Shown piece by piece: positions 36,719 to 49,200 of a stretch of DNA of 64,000 bases; the stretch's first letter is position 1; each line of letters begins with the position of its first letter. Source of the stretch: Salvator merianae (lineage: Eukaryota; Chordata; Lepidosauria; Squamata; Teiidae); NCBI GenBank assembly GCA_003586115.2, contig QVOM02000074.1:1844229-1908228 (forward strand). The letters run 5' to 3'. The notes under the pieces are model-generated. The model made no database searches. It saw only the letters and a program-made list of their open reading frames with translations, and was not told the DNA's origin. The translations under genes were made by a program, and so were the position numbers.

Positions 36719-39108
36719 TTGGTCTCAAGTAGTCTTTCTCTCACAAAGGAGTCTGAGGTGGGCCCCTTCCACACAGGCTGTTATCCTGGCCCACAAAGGT
36801 GTCCAGAGGCATCAGGAAAAGCTACAAACGTCATCAAAGTGCTCTATAATTGGACCACTATATGTATCTCAGAACAAAAAGAACATGCAAAGGACACACC
36901 CTTCATGGTCCAGTATATTGGGCTATCCCCTTTTCAGCAGGAAATATCACCAAAAGTGGGTGTGCCACCAAAAAGGCACCGGCCAGCAATGTCAAAGACT
37001 AGGAACTTTCTGTCAGAATCACCACCTATGCCTCTCTTTCCTAGCTACAGAAACAAGGACACTATCTGCTGTTTCTCATGCTACCTAGTCCAATTCACCT
37101 GTAGACTAAACACTCAGCATGCCAGCTAACCAGCAGCAAGGGTGAAGGTCAGGTCAGTGAAAAATGCAAGTAGCAAGGCTGGGAGTCAAGAATGTGCAAT
37201 GATGGCTGCACAGTGGCCAGCATGCTGACATTTTCATTCCCAGCGATCAAAATGGGGCCCAGACTTTCAAACCAGTGGCGAGTGCTGGGCTCACATGGGA
37301 TGTCCAAATGCAGATGGCTCTTAACCTACCCTAGCAGTAGTTCAGCCCATCATGGGCCCAAACTACAGCTAGAGGGAGGTGGTGAGACATGAGGCTGTAT
37401 AACTAGGTGTGACATGTTGGGGTGCATAATTGTGCCTACTACAAGGCAGTGAAGATTTCAAAAAAAGCTTACTCTGCAGATACAAATAGCTGCCTAACAG
37501 AACATTTCTAAACAGTAAAGGGGCTGTTCCTTTTTGCCATAGAAATCCTGCTGCAATAAATTTGTGATGCACTCTGGGTATAAAATCATCTTCATGCAAG
37601 CTTCAACACCATATTTCGTATGGGATATAGTAAGGAGTTCAGTGAGCTATTTTGTTCAAATCTGAATGATCACTTTCAGTATTTAAAACCTGTGAATGTG
37701 GACAAGACACTTGTAACTATCTGGCCTACAACATGCTTTCTTATTACTTGCCTCTCTTGACTTGTAAGAATTAGCAATGACAAAATGAACTGATGGTCTG
37801 GGAATCTTGAACACTTTTTTTTGTAAAGAAGTGGTCCCACCAGCTTTGAAGAGGTATTGATTCATCCATCCCTCCAAAGTCCTCTCTGGGCTCAGAGGTG
37901 TATTCCAACTGTTTTCCAGTCATAATTTTGGAGACAAAATTCTGGAAAACGTAGTGGCTATAATGTTGTCCATGTTCTTGGATGAAACTGATTATGTTGC
38001 CCAGTTTCTGTCTGGTTCAGGCCTGGTTTGGAGACAGAATCAGTCTTGGTCACCAAGATGGATGGCCTCCTCCAAAAGGAAACAGAGGGAATGTGACTCT
38101 TCCAACTATGCTTTATTTTTCAATATAAATCACTGATACTGTAGAATCAGAAAGTTTCTGAGTACCATATATTCACATATATCAAGAACAGCATCTAAAA
38201 AAATCTTAGAGATGGTTGCATGTGGTCCATCTGTTCTCATCCCATCTCTAATTTATCTTTTCTAGCCTAGAATGTTCATGAGAGGAGGAGGAACAGACTG
38301 GCATATGAATGATCCCACCTGCAGATAAACTCTGCTACATCCATACATCTTTTTAAAAAGCAGCTCAAAAGCTGCTTAGAGGTGGTTGCATGTGGACATT
38401 AGTGTTCCCATCTCACCTCTAATCCACATTAAAAGCCAGAGAATGTGGATTAGAGGCACTTACTGTGTGTGGATGAAGCTGAAACTGTCTCAAAGCTGAG
38501 CTTTTTTATGGCTTGTATCAATGCAGCCTAGGTTAATTTTGATGTACAGGACATTTCCTTTCTTCTGATCTCATTTATAGCTCCACTGATTCCCTGCATA
38601 ACATTATTCACAGTAAACAACTCAAGGCAACCACCCCAGAAGAAGCTGAAATTATCTTGAAGGCTCTCAGCCTAAGTTTACTGTCTGCCCACCAAACAAC
38701 TCTCCATCACTTTTATCAACATCCTCAAGCAAGTATACCTCATGGAAGCAATTACCCCATCAAGCAGTACAAAAAAAACAATAAAGAGCAACTGTTCCTA
38801 TATAACAAAAGAAAAAAGAAAAAGCAAGCAAACAAGCAAGAAATACTGTTTCAATACTATAACTAAATTAAGTGGATTTATAAACAGCATACTATATATT
38901 GCTACTATTAATAAGTTAATGTTTTGAATAACATGTTATTAGTATGTAAAATGTATATAATTTGACTTTTAATGCTATTTAGTGTTACATCATAGAGATA
39001 ATCTAACTTAAATGCAATTTCTTATAGACTATTATTTTTACTATTAATATATAAACAATTATATTACTTAGTTGTATTTAATTTATTTGTAATAATTAAT
39101 TAACATGC

Positions 39109-39597
39109 TGTCGTAGAAAATCAACAGGACCAAACGAAAATCAAGGCAAAGCTGCAGCTTTATTATTTACTAGTGCACTAGGGCAACCTTGCCATTAATC
39201 AAAAACAATGGAGTCACACTTTTCCATTATCAAAACAAAGCTTATATAGGGTAATACAAAATGAGCAAATTATAATAGGTGTGATTCAGGCATACATACT
39301 CATACTCTTGACCAATTACATTTGAAAATATAAAGAAAGCATAAAATCACTAACTGGATACAGTAGGGCCTCAAACAAACTGATAACAAGTCAAGCTAGA
39401 ACAAAGAGCTTTCTCTACTTCAAGGCTAACTTCGTCTGCTACTAAATTCATCTTATCTATTAGTTCCCAGCGCTTCATGCTTAGCTGTGCACATTCTTCC
39501 ATCTACTATTTGCTTAAGCTGAAATGCACTCTGTATATTGCTCTGAACTCTCATAATCCTCCTCACAAAACTCCATTTTGGCTCCACAGCCCTCACA
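39109..39597 (-). mobile_element. Solo LTR of an endogenous retrovirus
   Basis: This 489-bp unit reads on the minus strand from TGTGAGGGCTG to TTCTACGACA, with TG...CA ends. It carries a TATA box (CCTATATAAG, RC of about 39250-39241) and an AATAAA (39164-39159) located before the end. It is flanked by the 4-bp duplication ATGC (39105-39108 and 39598-39601). Four-base duplications fit gamma/epsilon-like retroviruses. No internal region is present, so it arose by LTR-LTR recombination. Its sequence does not obviously match the palindrome beside the env remnant. Confidence 0.9.
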
Positions 39598-40343
39598 ATG
39601 CTAAATATATTTAATATCATTGAAGTAATATAATTGACTGATATTGATCAATAAATATTTAAACAATTATAATATCTAATAAATTTATGTAAATATATTT
39701 AGCTCTCACTACCATATCAGTGAATATTTATATACTAATACCTATGTCTAAGTTTTTACTACCGTACTACTGTCTGTATTTCATATAGAAAACTTTTTTT
39801 TAATTTATAATTAATTTTTTAAGGGTGAATTAAGTCAGTTATATCTAACATTAAATGTTCCAAAAAAGGAAAATGCAGAAAAGAAAAGAAAAAATGAAGA
39901 AAATACTGACCAACATTAGAAGATTTCTTAAACCAGCAGGAATTAAAGCATCTTTGTTAAGAACTGTTTCTATAGTTACCTACACTATTTTTATAGTGTG
40001 GATAATCATTATCAGCTGCTTTTTTAAAAGGGGGATATAGAATACTTATAATAGAAATAGCTTGATTTACTATTTTTTAACAACAGGGTGTGTGTGAAAT
40101 ATTATACCAACTTAATGTGCCCCATTACCCTCTTATTAGTTAACTCAAAGGAATGTAGTATAAAAAGCTACAGAATCTCCCTTATAATAGGAAGCCTCCT
40201 TCCTTTGATTCAGTTCATGTATTTAGTTAACTTTATTTATTTGTTATTGTTATTTTTTTTTGTTTTACTTAGGCAGGTTGATTTACTTTTAATTCATTTC
40301 ATCATTGCAAGACATTTGGTAATTAAATTACCTAATTAATACT

Positions 40344-43300
40344 ATGTCTAATCTTAAAATTATTTCCTTTAAAGTTAAGGGAAGAAACAATGTTGTAAAA
40401 AGGAAAAAAAAATAGAGCAGTTCTTTGTTAAAGAACAAGGTAACATTTTGTTTCTTCAGGAGACTCGTCATTCTACAACAACATCTAAAACCATCTCCCA
40501 TTCAATATTTAAACAACATTTTTCAGCCCCTGCTACTACTAGATCTCAGGCAGTAGCAATTATTATCAACCCAGCTACTACATGTGCAAGATATTAAGAA
40601 AGATTCTGAAGGAAGATTTATTTTTATTAATTGTTCTTTAAACTTGTATAAACTTACAATTGCTTCAATATATGTACCAAATATTAATCAATTCCAATTT
40701 CTCAACAAAGTTCTAGCAGACTTACAGTCCTTTGCCACGGGATGATTATTGCTGGAGATAACCTGAATTCCATAGTAGATTATAATTTTGATCATATATC
40801 TCTTTCTAATAAAATACCCAATCTTACATGTCCTCTTCTTTCTGAATTACTAGATACTCATAATGTTGTAGATTCTTTCAGGTTCTACAATCGATCAAGT
40901 AAAGAATTTCCTTTTTTTTAAAAAGTCAACATACATATACTAGAATAGATTATATTCTTTCATCTACCCAATTACTTCCAAACCTGCTTGACTCTGCTAT
41001 TGGCCCAATAACCTTTTCAGACCATGCCCCAGTTTCCATAGTGATAACTTACTTTGGGACTCTATGAACTCAGTAGTCAGAGACCTCTTTATCTCACAGT
41101 CTAGCCAGTTAAAGAAACAATTAAATGAATGCAAATCATAATTATTGGTAAACTTAAAACAACTGACTATTCATCATGCTAAAACAGGATCAAAAAAATG
41201 TTATAAAAAATTCTTAGTATACGTGCTGAACTTGATCCATTGGAAACTAAAAACATAGCAAAATCACAATTCTATTCTAATGATTTTTTTAAAAAAAATT
41301 GGAAACAGAAGTTCAAAATTATTAGCCAATTACCTTAAAGGACAAAAGATAAATCTATCATTTTTATAGATAAATGGGCAACTCAAAATAAACAGATATT
41401 GTCCATTTTCAAAAAATTGTATGAAAGATTATATAAAAACCAAAGTGTGGATAACAATGAACAACAATAATATCTTACAACAACACAATTTCCACAATTA
41501 TCAACAGAACATATTTCAAATATAACAGCTACAATTACAACAAAAGAAATCCAAACAATTATATCCAATTTGAAAAATCATAAAACTCTAGGATCAGATG
41601 GCCTTTCTTCATTGCTTTATAAAAAATTCAGTTCTATATTAATTCCACATTTGCAACAACTGTTCAGTGCAATTCTAGGGCAGCAGCCTATACCAGAATC
41701 ATAGAAATTACCTTATTCCTTGTAGTAAACCTGGAAGATGCATAGAACATACAGATTATTATCACCCAATTTCTTTAATTAACAAAGATTATAAATTTTT
41801 TTAGGTCTATTTTAGTTAATAGAATCAAAACATTCATTTTACACCTTTCTAGTAAATAACAATTTGGTTTTATGCCCATGAGATCAATTCCAAACCCAAT
41901 AAGAATTGCTCTAAATACCCCGTAACGCATTCACAAACATATAAAAAGCCACTTAGCATATTAGTCATAAATATCAATTAAATATCCTTCAAAATATGAA
42001 CTTCCCACCTATAGTACATTCCTACAAATAACAGAACAGATATATAGTACCAATATTGCAAAAGTCTGGGTCAATTCCACATTTTCTTTCTCCTTCCATA
42101 TTGAATGTGGTACAAAACAGTGCGTCCCTTTATCCCCTACCCTTTTCCATTAGCCATGGAACCACTCATTCACCATCTAAACTTAAATCCTAATCTTAGG
42201 GTGTGATCAGACGGGCTAATTCGGGCGACTTCCAGTCGCTCAGAGGGCGGGCATTCCAAACTGGCGAGCTAATTCGGGCGACTTCCGGGCGACTTCCGGT
42301 CGTTCAGAGGGTGGGCATGCCAAACTGGAAGCTCGTAACTTCATCTTCACGTCGCCCCGAGGTCCCGTCGCAGCAACTTTTCCTACAGTTGCTTCTCAGT
42401 AGCTCTCGGAGCGACGCTTTTTCAGAACGCTCGTAGCCGGCAGAAAAGTCGCTGCCACGGGGCCTCGGGGCGACGTGAAGACGATCCATTTGGAATGCCC
42501 GCCCTCTGAGCGACCGGAATTCGCCCGAATTAGCCCGTCTGATCACACCCATAAAGGATATAAACTGAACTCCACAAAAATAGTTTGTAATTAATATGCT
42601 GATTATTATCTTTTATTCTCTAGTTCCCCTGATATTGAAATTGACTATATACAAAAGGAAATTAAAGATTTTCACATTGCATCCTGCCTTCAAATTAATT
42701 TCAACAAATCTGTAGCTTTCTATAATAATATTCTTCCTAACACAATTTGTACAATACATAAACATTTAGGAATTAAAACAGCGCACAAAGAGTTTAAATT
42801 TTAGGTATATATATTCCAAAAATATAAGTTTATTATATAAATTAAATTATGACCAAGTTTGGAAACAAATTCTCAAAATCTGGAAACAAAAACAATTAAC
42901 TCTGTTAGGTCGCTTAGCCACAATGAAGATGATATGCATTCCCAAATTGTTATGTTTATTCAAGATACTTCCAATTCATAAGCCACTTCAAACAAATGGA
43001 ATAAAGCACTATTGAGATATATCTGTCAAAGCAAAGGAAGTTGTGTTCACTATAACTTTCTTTATAGCACAAAAGAAGTAGGTGGTTGGGAAATCTTAAA
43101 TTTGCTTAATTATTATCATCCCTTTCAACTTAGAACAATTTTTTTATGTCAAGATGTAGGAACTTTGAGATGTTAGACTTCATAAAACAGACAAGAAATT
43201 TAAAAATTTATTTTCTTCAATAAGTTATTTCAGAAAAAACACTACAAATCATTTTTTGACTACCACAATGAAAGTTTGGTTATACTTGAAAGAAAAAATA

Positions 43301-43410
43301 TATCCTTTCCCCTCGCCTTTTACTCCACTAAAATATATCTCAAATCTTTACAGTGTTCTTTCTCAAAAAGACTGGAAACAATTGCAAGAAACAGAGTTTT
43401 ATGAACTCAA
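40344..43410 (+). mobile_element. L1/Tx1-like LINE ORF2 remnant
   Basis: The start at 40344 reads MSNLKIISFKVKGRNNVVKR and continues to ILFLQETRHS, the N-terminal endonuclease of an L1-type ORF2. Reverse-transcriptase remnants follow at 41530-41660 (TKEIQTIISNLKNHKTLGSD, then GLSSLLYKKF). Near 43080 VGGWEILNLLNYYHPFQLR represents the C-terminal part. Many stops occur, and a MITE interrupts it at 42199-42550. The right end is cut by an opposed LINE at 43411. Confidence 0.75.
42199..42550. mobile_element. 352-bp GC-rich MITE with ~60-bp inverted ends
   Basis: The left arm GGGTGTGATCAGACGGGCTA and the reverse complement of the right arm begin with the same 20 bases. They continue almost identically (attcgggcgacttcc... 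/ attcgggcgaattcc...) for about 60 bases. The element is CpG-rich in an AT-rich LINE, so it inserted later. A second, partly duplicated copy of the left arm (GCTAATTCGGGCGACTTCC) lies at about 42267. Confidence 0.9.
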
Positions 43411-45535
43411 TTTTTTTTTTTTTTTTTGCTTCTGCTGGCACTTTACTTCCCACCAATAAATGAGAAGATATCGTGCAACCTAATTCCTCTTTTTGCCATC
43501 TTTTGAGCAGATTGATTCCAGACAATATATCCAGGTAATTGGGCACTCTGCTCTGCTGTTAGGAGCCACGTTTCCTGAAGAGCTATTATACTATACTCAG
43601 AGAGGAAATCTAAAAATTGGGGATTTTTAACATTATGAGACCAGCCGGCTATATTCCAGGATAGAATTTTAATTGGCTGTTTACTTTGGTTGATTAGTCA
43701 ATCCTGATACGATATTTGGTCATCCAGAATCCGGCAGACACAACCATTTCTATGTAGACTTAAAGGCTCTTTTTGTTGTTGAGAAACCTTTAAAGGGGAG
43801 ATATGGGAGTCATTTTCCCCTAGTTCCTCTGCGAATAAATACCGAGCTTTAAGAAAGTCCTGCCCTTGCCAATAGCTGCACATCTGATTTCTTGGTTCCT
43901 TGTTGTATTCAATAGTGGGTGAATGGTGATCGTTAGGAGAGACTTGGGTCGGCGGATCCATTTTAGAATTTTGCTTATTGGGAACTTGAATCACCAACGG
44001 ATTCAATGTCCTTGGCGTTGTACTAACTATAGATGTTTCTTGAGTAGGCTTCGGATCCTGTTTGTTTGGCGGAAAAAAGTGAGCTATTTTCTTTTGTGGT
44101 CGGTTTTTTTGTGCCCCTTTTTTCCTCTTTTTCTGGTCTACTGTCTGGTCATGTTGTATGTGTTTGAGTCCTTTTTGCGCAGAATGTATATCAGGGTCAT
44201 GTATCGCAGGAGAGGTAGTTGGTACACCTTCCTTAAGAAAATCCTTAAGAGAATCGGTGTCATTAATGGGGCGGGTGTGGTCTTTTAGAATTTTTAATAG
44301 TTCCTTTAGTCGGATTAATATTTCTAGTTTCCCTTCGCGACTAAGTTTCTCGTATGATTTTAAAAAAGAGATTTATTCATGGTCCCACTCTATTTTTGTG
44401 GGTTGGGCGTAAGGGAGTGGGATTGAGTCATTTACTCTAGGGGCTATAATCCTGCCTTAGTTGTGACCCATTAGATCTGGAGGAGGGCATTTTGGGTTTG
44501 AATTTCCTGTCATAGTTGCCTCATTCCGTTGCACGATGGTTGAACCTACAAGAGCAGTACTTTTGTGCATTAACGTTTGAGAGAGATCTGTCACTTTAAA
44601 AATTCTAATTATGTTTATACCATATCTCTTCCCTAAAAGACTCCTCGCTCTTATGAGCTGTTGCGGAATGTCAGAGCTGTCGAAGGATAGTATGATTCTT
44701 TTATAGAATCCAGCGTTTGGGAGCCAAAACATGGAATTCAAATCAATCTGTCTTTCATCTCTTTGGAGTAATTGCTTTAGGGACAGAATTACCTTCCTTT
44801 TTGAGTCCCATTTGCCCCAGTTGTTTTCCTGTCTTGCTATATTTAGGGCAATTTGCCACGGGAGGAATTGGAGTGATTGTCTTTTATTAAATAGTTTTAA
44901 TAAATGCCTGTAGCTGTGCCCAGTCCTCACCATGGTGACGTTCTGAACTCTCTTCCAACCGGCAATTAGTAGCTATTAAAGCTTGTTGGGGGTTTTTTTT
45001 CTCCTTTTGCCTCTCAGTTTCTTTTTCATCTCCCAAAGATAGATAGCTCATTTGAGTGGATAAGAGCTTGCCCAGCTTGTAATTGGACTCTCTCCAATCC
45101 TTTGTAAGGCTGGCTAAACTATCTGAGATTAACTGTAAGGTATCATGCGACAGAAATACTAGTTTCGACAACAAGTCAAAAGTGGAAGATGGTAAGTCTG
45201 AATTTACTGTCAGTTCTTTTCTCTCTGGGATATAACTGTCGCATTTTTCCATTAACGGGGCAAATCTATTTGTGGAGGGGAGACTAGATAGAGAGTCCTC
45301 TTCCTCCCTTTTAATGGGGCTTTTAAGGGGGCTGCGTTCGGTCTTCGGTTGTTTGGCAGCCTTATCCCTCTGAGGGTCGGAGTTCCTGCGTTTATTTTTC
45401 CTCCCCATAGATAGGTCAATCTCTTATTGTCTTTAGTGTAAGAGAAGGGATTAAATTACCCGAAAGCAGCTGTTCCAGGAGAATAACAACGGAGCTTCCC
45501 TTTCAGGCTGTTGCTCTTGCAGCCATCTTTCTTCG
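43411..45535 (-). mobile_element. LINE with ORF1 and truncated ORF2, ending in poly(A)
   Basis: On the minus strand the element starts near 45535 with AAAGATGGCTGCAAGAGC. It encodes a basic, serine-rich ORF1-like protein from 45408 (MGRKNKRRNSDPQRDKAAKQ), whose frame shifts at about 44935 and continues to 44457 (LPWQIALNIARQ, then RIILSFDSSD, resembling LINE ORF1 RNA-binding domains). About 0.75 kb further comes the start of an endonuclease: IKILSWNIAGW and IIALQETWLL (about 43670-43540). After roughly 70 residues the sequence leaves the endonuclease frame and ends in A17 (T17 at 43411-43427). No flanking duplication was found. The LINE clade is uncertain. Confidence 0.8.
44903..44937. repeat. 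35-bp segment duplicated in LINE ORF1 and in adjacent MITE
   Basis: The 35 bases at 44903-44937 are identical to 45687-45721 (starting AATGCCTGTAGCTGTGCCCA). In the LINE they encode HHGEDWAQLQAF on the minus strand and coincide with the point where the ORF1 frame shifts (35 is not a multiple of three). Confidence 0.85.
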
Positions 45536-45583
45536 AATCCCTAATTCTAAATATTGGTTTATTAAACTTATGATTCTGTCTTG

Positions 45584-46032
45584 GGCCTTTTTGCACTTTT
45601 CGCCTTAGAGTGGGATACCCATTCTAGGGTAGGACGGACCATGCTGCATGGCCAGAAACCTCACCTGAAGCCAGAGATGCAATGCGAATGCCTGTAGCTG
45701 TGCCCAGTCCTCACCATGGTGGCGGCTGGGAAGCATCTGGGCGCTGCCATGGCTACCAGCAACACTCTCTAGCATGCAGACATGCATAGACTCAGTCGGG
45801 CCCACGCAATGCCCTGATTGGGTCCGACTACCCAAATGTGCAGGCCCGTCAGGTAAGTGTGGATGCACTATCTCCTCCTGGTAAGGTTGTGGAGCACTAA
45901 TTAGTGTTGCACAGATATCCGCAATCAGGAGTGGCTGTAGCCCACTCCTGGTCACTCACACCTCCGTAAGGTGCAGGTGCACTTGGCTAGCAAGAGTGCT
46001 TGACATTTGCTAGCAGCAAACATGAAAAGGCC
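45584..46032. mobile_element. Non-autonomous inverted-repeat element, family D copy 1
   Basis: The left end GGCCTTTTTGCACTTTTCGC and the reverse complement of the right end GGCCTTTTCATGTTTGCTGC share the first 8 bases. The interior shares GTGGCNGCTGGGAAG, GCTGCCATGG and GCACTTGGCTAG with 62497-62880. The minus-strand 116-residue frame is a chance frame. Confidence 0.55.
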
Positions 46033-48609
46033 GTTATACACCTTCAGAACAAATTACTGCTTTTGTTTGATAACAACAATTTTAATTTGTTATATCTGAT
46101 CTATGTTATAACTTAGTTTTACATCCTGGCATGTTTATGTTAAGTTTTTTTTCTTGTTCTTGTTTAAATACAAAAATATTTTATTGTTACACGGAAGAAA
46201 AATTTTCTTTTAACAAGCCACACACTATATTTTCCCCTAAGACATAACTTTTCAGATAAATGAACAATTCTCTTTCAAGCACAGATTTTATATGGAGCTC
46301 TTTTCATTTCACTCTGAAGCAGCCAGCTGACTTGTGAATAGGCAGGCACCAGTCCCTGCCCCCAGGGATCATGTGGCCCTTTTTCTGAGATTGTGACTAT
46401 CCTAGTATAAGACAGAGCATGTCACTGATTGTGAAAGAAATGTACATCCTAGGACATTTATTAGTCCTAGAAAAAGCAACAAGCATAATTATAGGTTACT
46501 ATCTCTGACAACTGAAAAAAAATCTGTTTGTGGGCATTTTTCCAATTCAGGAGTATTACTGGATGTTCCTTGTTTTGATGATGTTGCAGTGGCAACCTCA
46601 GTATGAGAACAGGTTTTATCAAGCATTCCACCAGGCAGAATTTAGAAAAAGACCTTTAAACAGAATTATAACGGTATCGGTTTTTTGGCTTTAGTATCTT
46701 CTTAATTCTCCTTTGTATTCACTTTTCGAAGCATTTATTTCAGCTCCTTTGGTCACCATATCTATCATTTTATTTGCAACCTTTAGAGTTGCATATTTCA
46801 AAATATTTACCACAGAATATAGCACTGAAAAACTAAGAATGATTCCTAAGCTAAAATTTTAAGTAGGGCTGCCTATTCTTATATGAAATCTGCTCCATTC
46901 CATCAGCTGTCCTTAAATTAAAGTATAAATGTGCTGAATAATAGGATGATTTGGAATTCTTTCCAGTGATTGCTTTCTAAAGCTAGGAATCTGAAACACA
47001 TATCAACCTGTAAATCTATGCAGGGTTCTTTAGTCTGAAGTACTTGCAAATAACAATGTGGCTGTATTTCTTTACAAGCCACAGAGATTTAAAGGATGCT
47101 GTATTTCCAGTTGTTCAAAATCTCCATAGAAGCCTAGAAGTGCAGCTGCTGTAATCACTGAGAGGCTAGCATATAACACACATCCCCAGCATGGTTGTCA
47201 CTGGCCATGGCAGGTTACAACAATTAACATGCATAAAACCAAATTTAAAAGCAGGTACAAGCAAGGCAGTGCCCACAGGAGTTTAACTCCATGGAGTAGT
47301 GTTTGATGTAGATGAGTGCAAGCAGCTCTTCCCTCTCCACCAAGCATCTCGGGCTTTATTTGAATTTCACATGGCACTAGCAGGATACAAATTTAATGTC
47401 TGGAAGCACATAGCACCATTATGGTACCTTAATTTCAAAATGAGGGTAAAGTGTCTGCACAAAACTGTATCCTTGTTGTGGATGAAATGTGGAAGAAGAG
47501 CATGGGTGTCTGCACAGATACCACTCTCTTCTCCTGCTATGCCACCAAAAGCACCATTATCAGCTCTGAACAGCTTTCTGTTCATGGCAGAGGTTCTGCC
47601 ACCGCCACCACTGGAGAGGACTTACGGGTACCCTAAGTGGCTTTTATGTATCAAACCCAGAGGGCATTCCCTATATTTGAACCCCCTCCCTCCTGCCAGG
47701 CTCAAAGCCAGGAATTCATGCACTTCCATTTGGACAGTGGGGGCAGCTTGCCCTTGCTTGTCAAAATTGCAGTGAGGGAATTTCCAGGCACCATTCTGAC
47801 CAATGGGGGAGGCTTCTTTCCCCATGTCAGGTTCAGCTATAATTTTGACATGGGCAGTGAAAAGCTGCCTTTCCTCCCCTGAATCAAAAAGGAACTCAAG
47901 GTAGGGAGAGAAAGGCAGCCTTTCCCTTCCTTATGTGGGAAAGCGCTTGTTCCTTTTAATTCAGAGTGGGAGAGCAGCTCTCTTCCATCTTCCCATGCAG
48001 AACCTGCCTAAAACTGACAAGTTAGATTACACAACAGAATTATCTTATGCTTCTCTTTTCTGTTATAGAATGTTGGATTTGGAGTAACATGGAGACAAAA
48101 GTTCTATGCTGCTAAAATCTTTTTTTGTAAAAAGCTACTTATTACTTTCTTATATAGTTCTTACACTTCAGGTAGGTTATTCAATTCTGGGAGAACTGAA
48201 ACTTGGGAGAGGAGGAGACACCAGAATGTGCGTCCCTAAACAAAAAAAAAATATTAGTGAAGTGTAGTGACCTTAGAATTGCTACAGCAAATTTGGATAT
48301 TGCTTCAGGCTGTAGCTATCAGTAGATCACCTTGGTAAAGCCACCAGGCCTTTGCAATTGAAAATGTCAATTTTTCCCTCATATCAGGTTCCAGTAAAGG
48401 TGCTAAACATCAGGTCATCTCCCCTAACTCTTAGCTGAATAACTAGGAAAAAATAAATCATTGTTCTTGAACCACTGGTAAGAATGGGTCTTCTTAAGTA
48501 AGACATTCAACAACACAAAATTGGAGGTAATATTTCAATTCACTCACCCTCAAAACAACAGCAAGTATTCCCTAGACCGTTTTATTAAAAACAAAAATAT
48601 GAAAACTAA
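46033..48609. other. Intergenic, no feature seen
   Basis: AT-rich sequence. The 158-residue frame at 47299-47775 has no recognisable domain and overlapping frames on both strands. I see no exon or repeat family that I can name. Confidence 0.45.
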
Positions 48610-49200
48610 GGCCAAGGTCACACCTCATGTTTTTTGGAGACAGAGGCAGCTTAAATCCTTGGAAACCAGATGCTAAATTTTGTTACCATTTTTTCTGAGT
48701 ACTTTCCTGCCTGGAATAGGATTATTCTAAATTTGGATAATCCCAACTCTGAGTCCCCTTTCAGCAAGAAATGGACCCAGCCAGGTCACCTACCGCCACC
48801 CTCCTGAAACTCCCCTGCTGCCTCTCGCCATCCCCCATCCCCCAAAGTCTGCCTCCACCTTCCTCCACCTCCCCGAAGGTCCCCACGGCCTCCTGCCACC
48901 CCCATCCCCCATCCCCGATGTCTGTTGTCACCATGGCTGCAGCTGCCTCCCGCCACCCTCTCTTGCTGCCACGGCTGCCTCCCACCACCACCCCATGCTC
49001 TCTGCTGCCTCCTGCCATCCTTCCAAAGGCCCACCCTGCCTCCCACTACCCCCCATCCCTCAATGTCCACCACCATGTCCACAGCTGCAGCCACCTCCCA
49101 CCATCTCCTGCTATCCNGGAGGGTTTGCATGGCAGCAGCAGTGGCATATTAAAGCGTGACCAGGCTGGAAGAGGCACAAAACTCCCCTCTCTCTCACAGG
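48610..49200. repeat. C-rich dispersed repeat, copy 2 (inverted)
   Basis: It starts GGCCAAGGTCACACCTCATG and continues through a unique segment shared (inverted) with 21105-21263 into a CCTCCNGCCACC-type minisatellite body. One ambiguous base (N) occurs at 49117, the only one in the window, probably a sequencing difficulty in this tract. Confidence 0.7.

Noticed and set aside
47299..47775. 158-residue plus-strand frame
   Set aside because: Overlapped by several frames of similar length on both strands and no motif recognised.
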